5,491 nt of DNA. Source: Candidatus Nomurabacteria bacterium. Its GTDB lineage: Bacteria; Patescibacteriota; Minisyncoccia; Phycocordibacterales; UBA9973. The position numbers were made by a program, and so were the translations under genes. Below are positions 1-3,840 of this stretch, piece after piece (position 1 is the first letter of the stretch; every line of letters begins with the position of its first letter). The stretch is taken from positions 1 through 5,491 of the forward strand of contig CALRFE010000049.1 in the NCBI GenBank assembly GCA_943356425.1, given 5' to 3'. The notes beneath the pieces were generated by a model. That model was not told where the DNA came from. It was given only the letters and a program-made list of their open reading frames with translations, and did not search any database.

Positions 1-1196
1 CAGAGCGTGTCTGAATTAATCGTATCTTTGAGTCCCACTGCTGCCGCGATTTCTCCAGCGAAAACTTTTTTCACTTCTTCGCGATCGTTTGCGTGCATAC
101 GAAGAATACGGCCGATACGTTCTTTGTTGCGCGTGCGAGGGTTGTATACATATGAACCTGCTGCGAGCGTTCCTGAGTAGACGCGGAAGAAGATGAGTTG
201 TCCGACGAATGGATCGGTTGCAACTTTGAATGCGAGTGCTGAAAACGGTTCAGTGTCAGATGCATGACGGACCATCGGTTCATCATTATCTGGATTAATA
301 CCTGGAATCGGAGGAATATCAGTTGGCGCAGGAAGATAGTCAACAACGGCGTCGAGTACGAGCTGCACACCCTTATTTTTGAGCGCAGAACCTGCAAACA
401 CAGGGAAAATTGCATTGTCGATGACCGCTTTACGAAGTGTCTTCTTTAATGTTTCGATGTCAGGAATTTTTCCATCGAGATATTCGGTCATGAGCGTATC
501 GTCTTGTTCAACGATTTTTTCAATGAGTTCTGCGTGATATTTTTCTGCATCAGCTTTGTATTCTTCAGGAATTTCTTTTTCAATGACCTTATTGCCCATG
601 TCGCCTTCAAAGTAGAAAGCCTTCATTTTTAAAAGATCGATGACGCCTTCGTGCTTTTCTTCAAGACCGATCGGGATCTGCATGCGGACTGCGCTCTTGT
701 TCAAGCGATCAAGAATGGTTGCAAATGAGTGTTCAAAAGATGCGCCCGTACGATCAAGTTTATTGATGAAACAAATACGAGGCACTTTTGCTTCGTCGGC
801 ATAGCGCCAGTTGGTTTCAGATTGTGGTTCAACGCCGGCAACGCCGTCAAAGACGACGACTGCACCGTCGAGTACGCGAAGTGAGCGCTTCACTTCAACA
901 GTGAAATCGATGTGTCCGGGGGTATCAATGATATTGAAACGATGCTTTTTATTTTTATCAGTGAGTGCGTATGTCGGAGTCCAAAAACAAGTGACTGCTG
1001 CAGATGTGATCGTGATACCGCGCTCGCGTTCCTGTTCCATCCAGTCAGTCGTCGTCTCACCATCGTGCACTTCGCCGATCTTGTGCGACACGCCCGTGTA
1101 GTACAAAACGCGCTCGGTAGTAGTCGTCTTACCAGCGTCGATGTGGGCAATAATTCCAAAGTTACGTACTTTTTCTAGAGGATAATCTCGTTCCAT
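1..1196 (-). CDS. fusA: Translation elongation factor G (N-terminal 398 residues, 3' end outside window)
   Basis: GTPase that drives tRNA-mRNA translocation on the ribosome and ribosome recycling in the cytoplasm. My translation from ATG at 1196 gives 398 codons plus two bases before the window edge; EF-G is usually about 700 residues, so domains III-V are missing only because the window ends. Visible motifs: P-loop AHIDAGKTTTTER (residues 17-29), switch I around RERGITIT (57-64), DTPGH (91-95), NKLDR (145-149; many EF-Gs have NKMDR), and GSA (269-271). The G' insert follows the NKLDR motif, and domain II begins near residue 310. The start gives MERDYPLEKVRNFGIIAHID, the usual EF-G opening. 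There is no Shine-Dalgarno; five tandem heptads precede the ATG. It has its own promoter rather than following rpsG directly. The sequence reads as Patescibacteria-like from family knowledge. Confidence 0.97.
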   Translation of the reverse strand, partial: MERDYPLEKVRNFGIIAHIDAGKTTTTERVLYYTGVSHKIGEVHDGETTTDWMEQERERGITITSAAVTCFWTPTYALTDKNKKHRFNIIDTPGHIDFTVEVKRSLRVLDGAVVVFDGVAGVEPQSETNWRYADEAKVPRICFINKLDRTGASFEHSFATILDRLNKSAVRMQIPIGLEEKHEGVIDLLKMKAFYFEGDMGNKVIEKEIPEEYKADAEKYHAELIEKIVEQDDTLMTEYLDGKIPDIETLKKTLRKAVIDNAIFPVFAGSALKNKGVQLVLDAVVDYLPAPTDIPPIPGINPDNDEPMVRHASDTEPFSALAFKVATDPFVGQLIFFRVYSGTLAAGSYVYNPRTRNKERIGRILRMHANDREEVKKVFAGEIAAAVGLKDTINSDTL

Positions 1197-1201
1197 AAAA
1201 A

Positions 1202-1236
1202 ACAGGTTTCAGCTGTCAGGTGTTAGCTTTCAGCTT
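1202..1236 (-). repeat. Five degenerate tandem heptads upstream of the fusA start
   Basis: Read on the minus strand, positions 1236 to 1202 divide into five consecutive 7-nt units, each fitting N-A-(G/C)-C-T-N-N, for example AAGCTGA and CAGCTGA. A2, C4 and T5 are invariant in all five. The array ends five bases (TTTTT) before the ATG, with the last CT seven bases upstream of it. No GGAG-type ribosome binding site is present. Similar arrays precede rpsG and rpsL. Confidence 0.7.
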
Positions 1237-1285
1237 AAATTAAATAGCAAAGTGATAAAAAAATAGCGTCGCCGCTAATGCGAAT

Positions 1286-1314
1286 ACTATACGACATACT
1301 GCCTTTTTTTGCAA
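1286..1314 (-). promoter_or_regulatory. Sigma70-type promoter for fusA
   Basis: On the minus strand a -35 box TTGCAA (1314-1309) is separated by exactly 17 bp from a -10 box TATAGT (1291-1286). The predicted transcript starts near 1279 and has a leader of roughly 80 nt before the fusA ATG. The -35 lies only about ten bases past the stop codon of the upstream membrane-protein gene, and no terminator is visible between them, so some read-through into fusA is possible. The rpsL promoter has the same design. Confidence 0.65.
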
Positions 1315-1323
1315 ACCCGCAAA

Positions 1324-1848
1324 CTAGGCTTTTTTAAGAAATTTTCTTTGATAAATCCCGAGCAAGATAATACTATTCATGATGATGAGATACCCGCTGA
1401 AAGCATATGCTACGAACATCCAATCGTTGATGATCAACAGTCCGACAATATTGCCGATCGTCGATAAAATATAGAGCAACGGCGACTCTGAAAGCGGGTT
1501 TTTCCAAGATTTGATGACAGTGGGAATACCCGCAAACAGGTCGCTCGCGATTGCAAAAGTGATCGCAACAACAGGCGCGTGCACTGAGAGCCAGACAATG
1601 AGGGCGACGACAGACAATGCCCCACAGAAATAATCGAGAGCAGTCAATTTCCAGTAACCATTTTTAGTAAAAAAAGAAGCAATGAAGATGATGAGTGGAT
1701 TGAAGCCGGCCATAAAAATAGGGAGTGCCGGAAGTCCGACGCCATCAGAGATCGCGATCGCGACGCCGATGAGCGGAGCGAGTGACCAAAGTAAAAAACT
1801 GATCCGATTCGGCTTGGTCTCCCCTTTTACCATATCGCGGATATACAA
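1324..1848 (-). CDS. Polytopic membrane protein, possibly PQ-loop-like, with disrupted 5' end
   Basis: A 174-residue hydrophobic protein starting at TTG (1848) and ending with TAG. Hydrophobic segments fall at about residues 16-34, 40-60, 69-88, 92-109, 124-140 and 143-166. Two stretches resemble each other: YIRDMVKGETKPNRISFLLW (2-21) and the loop-plus-helix around IPTVIKSWKNPLSESPLL (108-125). Each is a short charged loop with K and P followed by a Ser-containing helix, as in PQ-loop/SWEET-type transporters. That assignment is inference, and no substrate can be named. I recall similar unnamed proteins from Patescibacteria genomes. The same frame extends 19 codons upstream through another hydrophobic helix to ATG at 1905 but meets TAA at codon 5. 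The gene is therefore either recently inactivated, translated from an internal start (TTG 1848 or ATG 1833), or affected by a sequence error. Confidence 0.6.
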   Translation of the reverse strand: MYIRDMVKGETKPNRISFLLWSLAPLIGVAIAISDGVGLPALPIFMAGFNPLIIFIASFFTKNGYWKLTALDYFCGALSVVALIVWLSVHAPVVAITFAIASDLFAGIPTVIKSWKNPLSESPLLYILSTIGNIVGLLIINDWMFVAYAFSGYLIIMNSIILLGIYQRKFLKKA

Positions 1849-1905
1849 GATCGCTCCGATAAGCCCAAGCGGAATGGAAACGTAAACAAATTATTCAGGA
1901 ATCAT
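1849..1905 (-). pseudogene. Probable original 5' end of the membrane-protein gene, cut by an in-frame TAA
   Basis: From ATG at 1905 the frame reads M-I-P-E-stop, then continues without a break as FVYVSIPLGLIGAI directly into the downstream membrane protein. The post-stop stretch is a good transmembrane helix and would complete an odd-numbered (about seven-helix) topology. The stop is TAA at 1893-1891. An extended -10 lies seven bases upstream of this ATG, which argues that 1905 was the genuine start. One substitution from a Tyr, Glu, Gln or Lys codon would explain the stop. Confidence 0.55.
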
Positions 1906-1911
1906 GGGTAT

Positions 1912-1920
1912 AGTGTAGCA
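1912..1920 (-). promoter_or_regulatory. Extended -10 promoter element for the membrane-protein gene
   Basis: On the minus strand, TGCTACACT reads as an extended -10 (TG-N-TACACT). No recognisable -35 sits at 17 bp. Transcription would begin at or very near the ATG at 1905, implying a leaderless or nearly leaderless mRNA. Confidence 0.35.
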
Positions 1921-1970
1921 TTAAAAATTTATAAGCGGGATATCGATAATCCATTCTCTTCTTATACTTC

Positions 1971-2010
1971 TCATAATTCAATCTACGCTATAGCGTAGAT
2001 TGAATTATGA
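1971..2010. repeat. Perfect 40-bp palindrome at the 3' end of the Cas2-like gene
   Basis: Bases 1971-1990 are the exact reverse complement of 1991-2010. The central 20 bp, ATCTACGCTATAGCGTAGAT (1981-2000), is identical to the core of the palindrome at 2384-2413, while the outer ten bases of each arm differ from that copy yet still pair perfectly. The last codon (Ser122) and the TAA stop of the Cas2-like gene lie inside the outer arm. As RNA it would form an 18-bp stem with a UAUA loop. No T-run follows on the minus strand, so it is not a normal intrinsic terminator. Confidence 0.95.
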
Positions 2011-2373
2011 CTTACCAATGTAAGGCTTGGCGAGCTTAAAAGTTTTGAAAGTTTTTTTAAGTTTTATTTCTTTTATGTATTCCAAGAAATCTTTAGGGAG
2101 AGGTGATGGACCTACCCAAACACTGCGTTGGATCATAGAAAAACCAAATCTCTTTAAATGTCGACGAAACCAGTCACGTTCTTTTTTCTTTTCTTCGGGA
2201 ATGTCATATATCACAATCAAGTTCTTCAGTGATGTTTTAGGGGCAGAAGAAAAAAATGAACAGTGGTACAAACGCTTGTTTTTATTATTTTGCTTTTTAT
2301 AATCCTTCTTTTGGCTACCGACAGGAAAACCAAAAGCATTGACCCGCATACCTTTATAATAAAGTTTTATCAT
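2005..2373 (-). CDS. Stand-alone Cas2-like (ferredoxin-fold) protein
   Basis: A 122-residue basic protein. Residues 50-117 have the look of a Cas2-type fold: a first strand NLIVIYDIP with the Asp (D57) that binds metal in Cas2 nucleases, then the KKKERDWFRRHLKRFGF helix, the strand MIQRSVWVG, the PSPLP turn, a second helix, and a final strand TFKLAKPY. Stand-alone proteins of this type, annotated as Cas2 or as the Cas2-like domain of PaaX regulators, are common in Patescibacteria as I remember them. Residues 1-49 are an unusual Lys/Asn-rich extension (QKKDYKKQNNKNKR at 21-34) absent from ordinary Cas2. No cas1, effector or CRISPR repeats occur in the window, so a role in spacer acquisition is unlikely. 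Possible roles are nuclease, DNA-binding regulator, or the protein of a mobile unit. ATG 2373 is followed by another possible start at codon 9. No Shine-Dalgarno is seen. Confidence 0.75.
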   Translation of the reverse strand: MIKLYYKGMRVNAFGFPVGSQKKDYKKQNNKNKRLYHCSFFSSAPKTSLKNLIVIYDIPEEKKKERDWFRRHLKRFGFSMIQRSVWVGPSPLPKDFLEYIKEIKLKKTFKTFKLAKPYIGKS

Positions 2374-2383
2374 TTTATTTGCT

Positions 2384-2413
2384 TTTACATCTACGCTATA
2401 GCGTAGATGTAAA
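2384..2413. repeat. Perfect 30-bp palindrome upstream of the Cas2-like gene
   Basis: Bases 2384-2398 are the exact reverse complement of 2399-2413. The core (2389-2408) is the same 20-bp sequence as in the 1971-2010 palindrome. The flanking five bases per arm (TTTAC paired with GTAAA) differ from the other copy but still pair. It ends 10 bp upstream of the gene's ATG and overlaps the likely -10 region, so it could serve as an operator. Confidence 0.95.
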
Positions 2414-2424
2414 CTTACTGTTAA
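2395..2424 (-). promoter_or_regulatory. Possible promoter of the Cas2-like gene, overlapping the palindrome
   Basis: On the minus strand TTAACA (2424-2419) lies 18 bp from TATAGC (2400-2395), and the latter forms the centre of the palindrome. A protein bound to the palindrome would block this promoter. The -10 matches consensus at only four of six positions. Confidence 0.35.
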
Positions 2425-2484
2425 AAATGTGTGTCGTTAAAATTATTAGTAGCAGTATTTAGGATAACTCATCGAGTTAAAGAA

Positions 2485-2521
2485 AAAATAAAAAATCCCC
2501 CTAAAGGGGATTTTTTATTTT
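2485..2521 (-). terminator. Bidirectional intrinsic terminator ending the rpsL-rpsG transcript
   Basis: Bases 2485-2500 pair perfectly with 2506-2521 in a 16-bp stem with a GGGG/CCCC core, a five-base loop (CTAAA on the plus strand) and T-rich tracts on both sides. Its position about 115 bases after the rpsG stop separates rpsL-rpsG from everything downstream, including fusA. It also shields against transcription from the opposite side. Confidence 0.9.
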
Positions 2522-2535
2522 GATTAGAACATGGA

Positions 2536-2564
2536 TTACCAAGCAAAATGTGACATCTTCATCT
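2536..2564 (-). pseudogene. Echo of the rpsG 3' end downstream of the gene
   Basis: On the minus strand this reads EMKMSHFAW-stop. The last five codons (His-Phe-Ala-Trp-stop) repeat the end of rpsG, with 14 of 17 bases identical over the shared stretch. All three differences are third-position transitions that leave the encoded residues or stop unchanged. It lies exactly 102 nt (34 codons) after the rpsG stop, with several stops between. It may be a leftover from recombination at the rpsG 3' end, or chance. Confidence 0.3.
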
Positions 2565-2617
2565 CTAAGATTTTCTTTCAGAAAATTAAGAGCTAAGCGC
2601 TACATTCGCTAAGGTAT

Positions 2618-2637
2618 TTTTGAAACGAGTTTCAAAA
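2618..2637 (-). other. Small hairpin directly after the rpsG stop codon
   Basis: An 8-bp perfect inverted repeat (TTTTGAAA with TTTCAAAA) around a four-base loop abuts the TAG stop of rpsG. A second hairpin, 7 bp with a three-base loop, lies at 2570-2586. Neither has a GC-rich stem with a proper T-run, so they more likely affect mRNA 3'-end stability than termination. The rest of 2522-2637 shows nothing else recognisable apart from the rpsG echo. Confidence 0.4.
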
Positions 2638-3108
2638 CTACCAAGCGAAGTGTGCGAATGCTTTGTTGGATTCTGCCATCTTGTGCGTGTCGTCACGCTT
2701 TTTGATTGCAGTTCCTTCATTCTTTGAAGCGCTGATGAGCTCATCGGCGAGCTTCTCATGCATCGGTCGTCCTTTTCCAGCACGAGCAGCTATGAGGATC
2801 CAGCGGATCGCGAGTGCTTGGCGTCGTTCAGGGCGAACTTCACGAGGGACCTGATAGTTTGCTCCACCGATACGACGTGAACGGACTTCAGTGATCGGTC
2901 CGACGTTCTTGATCGCCATGTCGAACACTTCGAGCGGATTCGGATTGCCGGTCTTTTCTTTGATCGTTTCAAATGCAGCGTACACAACTTTGCGTGCAGT
3001 TTCTTTCTTTCCATCCCACATGACCGTGTTGATGAATTTTGAGAGCTTTACGGAATTGAACGTAGTGTCCGCAGCTGGCATATTTCGATTTTTTACTTTT
3101 CTGCGCAT
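2638..3108 (-). CDS. rpsG: 30S ribosomal protein uS7
   Basis: A 156-residue primary 16S rRNA-binding protein that nucleates assembly of the 30S head and lines the E and P sites. The length equals the usual bacterial size. Family hallmarks are visible: the basic N-terminus MRRKVKNRNMPAADTTF, the LSKFINTVMWDGKK region (22-35), GNPNPLEVFDMAIKNVGPI (54-72), the signature VRSRRIGGANYQVPREVRPE (75-94) and the C-terminal HKMAESNKAFAHFAW (142-156). It follows rpsL by 28 nt, so the two are cotranscribed. No Shine-Dalgarno lies in that gap; instead three heptads with CT in register end eight bases before the ATG. The stop is TAG, while rpsL, the Cas2-like gene and the secreted-protein gene use TAA. Confidence 0.98.
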   Translation of the reverse strand: MRRKVKNRNMPAADTTFNSVKLSKFINTVMWDGKKETARKVVYAAFETIKEKTGNPNPLEVFDMAIKNVGPITEVRSRRIGGANYQVPREVRPERRQALAIRWILIAARAGKGRPMHEKLADELISASKNEGTAIKKRDDTHKMAESNKAFAHFAW

Positions 3109-3114
3109 AATATT

Positions 3115-3135
3115 TTAGGAATTAGATGGTAGAAT
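3115..3135 (-). repeat. Three tandem heptads in the rpsL-rpsG gap
   Basis: On the minus strand 3135 to 3115 reads as three 7-nt units each with CTA at positions 4-6 (CATCTAA is the middle one). The last CT falls eight bases before the rpsG ATG. They occupy most of the 28-nt spacer where a ribosome binding site would be expected. Confidence 0.5.
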
Positions 3136-3136
3136 T

Positions 3137-3562
3137 TTATTTCTTATCTCCTTTCTTTGGGCGTTTTGCACCATAGAGTGAGCGACTTTGCATACGCTTG
3201 TCGACACCAGTTGCGTCGAGACGTCCGCGGACGATGTGATAACGCACACCGATCAAGTCCTTCACGCGACCGCCGCGAAGCATGACTACTGAGTGTTCTT
3301 GAAGATTATGTCCGATACCTGGGATGTATGCCGTGACTTCCATACCATTGGTAAGGCGTACGCGGGCAATTTTTCGGAGCGCTGAGTTTGGTTTCTTTGG
3401 AGTGGTCGTCGTCACTTTCGTGCACACGCCGCGCTTAAATGGCGCAGGGTAAAAGATCGGGCGATTTTTGAGCGCGTTGAAACCGCGTGCCAAAGCGACC
3501 GCTTTTGATTTTTTGACGACTTTCTTTCGTCCTTTTTTTACGAGTTGGTTGATTGAAGGCAT
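3137..3562 (-). CDS. rpsL: 30S ribosomal protein uS12, long form
   Basis: A 141-residue protein of the 30S decoding centre that contributes to tRNA selection accuracy. It begins MPSINQLVKKGRKK, matching the uS12 family start, and contains CTKVTTTTPKKPNSALRK (47-64) and GHNLQEHSVVMLRGGRVKDL (84-103). Compared with short forms of about 124 residues it carries roughly 13 extra residues around 25-42 (GFNALKNRPIFYPAP), a length variant I recall from Firmicutes and Patescibacteria. The residue after KDL is Ile104, where E. coli has Pro90; that proline is a known site of streptomycin-phenotype mutations. Lys56, equivalent to E. coli Lys42, is retained, as is Asp102, the residue methylthiolated by RimO in other bacteria. 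First gene of the rpsL-rpsG unit, preceded by a promoter and an approximately 125-nt leader without a Shine-Dalgarno. Confidence 0.98.
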   Translation of the reverse strand: MPSINQLVKKGRKKVVKKSKAVALARGFNALKNRPIFYPAPFKRGVCTKVTTTTPKKPNSALRKIARVRLTNGMEVTAYIPGIGHNLQEHSVVMLRGGRVKDLIGVRYHIVRGRLDATGVDKRMQSRSLYGAKRPKKGDKK

Positions 3563-3566
3563 CTTT

Positions 3567-3602
3567 ATAGATTATAAGTTAAAAGATAACAGATTAAAGA
3601 TA
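3567..3602 (-). repeat. Five degenerate heptads upstream of the rpsL start
   Basis: On the minus strand CT dinucleotides occur at 3599, 3592, 3585, 3578 and 3570, a spacing of 7, 7, 7 and 8. Units follow N-A-N-C-T-N-N (for example AATCTGT and TATCTTT), with A2 in all five. The last CT is six bases before the ATG. The array is much more AT-rich than the fusA array but keeps the same A-N-C-T register. Confidence 0.6.
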
Positions 3603-3692
3603 AATACGATTGAAATACACTGCAACTCTGTTTTTCCTAGTATTCAGATATACCGAGGTAAACAAAAAAGTCCGCTAGAGACTTATGGAAAT

Positions 3693-3721
3693 ACTATACA
3701 AGAAGAGACTGGAAAATGCAA
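3693..3721 (-). promoter_or_regulatory. Sigma70-type promoter for rpsL-rpsG
   Basis: TTGCAT (3721-3716) and TATAGT (3698-3693) on the minus strand are separated by 17 bp, almost the same as the fusA promoter (TTGCAA, 17 bp, TATAGT), and both continue with ATT. The predicted start near 3686 gives a leader of about 125 nt. Confidence 0.65.
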
Positions 3722-3730
3722 GGGAACCGC

Positions 3731-3777
3731 ACCACCCCGCCCTGTCGGGCACCCCTCCTCATACAGGAGGGGAAAAA
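3731..3777. repeat. GC-rich two-hairpin intergenic repeat
   Basis: Two adjacent hairpins: GCCC-TGTC-GGGC (3739-3750) and CCCCTCCT-loop-AGGAGGGG (3752-3759 with 3765-3772), preceded by ACCACCCC and followed by an A-run. It is far more GC-rich than its surroundings. The combination of CCACCCC, then CACCCCTCC, then GGAGGGG matches a dispersed intergenic motif I remember from Bacteroidota and Patescibacteria genomes. Only one copy is in the window, so the repeat status is inferred. Confidence 0.5.
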
Positions 3778-3780
3778 TAC

Positions 3781-3812
3781 AAAGACCTTTTGATTTTCAT
3801 CAAAAGGTCTTT
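3781..3812 (-). terminator. Intrinsic terminator after the secreted-protein gene
   Basis: A 14-bp perfect stem (3781-3794 with 3799-3812) with a GAAA tetraloop on the minus-strand transcript, 28 nt after the TAA stop, followed by GTATTTTT. It isolates the secreted-protein gene from the rpsL promoter immediately downstream. Confidence 0.85.
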
Positions 3813-3840
3813 AGTTTCTTATACAAAGTAGTATGTGCTC

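Larger units (their letters stand above)
1971..2413 (-). mobile_element. Putative minimal element: Cas2-like gene bounded by matching palindromes
   Basis: One small gene fills a 443-bp interval whose ends are perfect palindromes with an identical 20-bp core. The unit sits between the rpsG terminator and the start region of the next gene, a harmless intergenic site, and interrupts what is classically rpsL-rpsG-fusA. This layout recalls single-gene elements with hairpin ends, but no HUH, DDE or recombinase motif is present and I see no convincing target-site duplication. The alternative is a self-regulated stand-alone gene whose product binds the palindromes. Confidence 0.4.

Noticed and set aside
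1891..1893. TAA read as a sense codon (recoded genetic code)
   Set aside because: TAA ends rpsL, the Cas2-like gene and the secreted-protein gene at the expected C-termini, so it is a real stop here.
1971..2010. Intrinsic terminator of the Cas2-like gene
   Set aside because: The stem is strong, but no T-run follows on the minus strand and the same core lies upstream of the gene, where a terminator would make no sense.
2027..2302. Plus-strand open frame opposite the Cas2-like gene
   Set aside because: It is the antisense shadow of a gene with clear family motifs and low-complexity lysine codons, which read as Phe/Leu on the other strand.
1971..2413. CRISPR locus next to a Cas2 gene
   Set aside because: There are only two palindromes, 400 bp apart, with a gene between them; no regular repeat-spacer array, leader, cas1 or effector is present.
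1961..2423. Target-site duplication flanking the palindromic unit
   Set aside because: Only a short CTTA(T/C) similarity is found (1961-1965 and 2414-2418), which is within chance in AT-rich DNA.
3571..3576. Perfect TATAAT on the minus strand just before rpsL as the main promoter
   Set aside because: There is no -35 at a suitable distance and it lies inside the heptad array; the TTGCAT-17-TATAGT promoter upstream is better. A minor leaderless start remains possible.
3668..3684. Attenuator hairpin in the rpsL leader
   Set aside because: The stem is only 5 bp (AAGTC with GACTT) with a seven-base loop. A T-run follows on the minus strand, but the stem is too weak to support a call.
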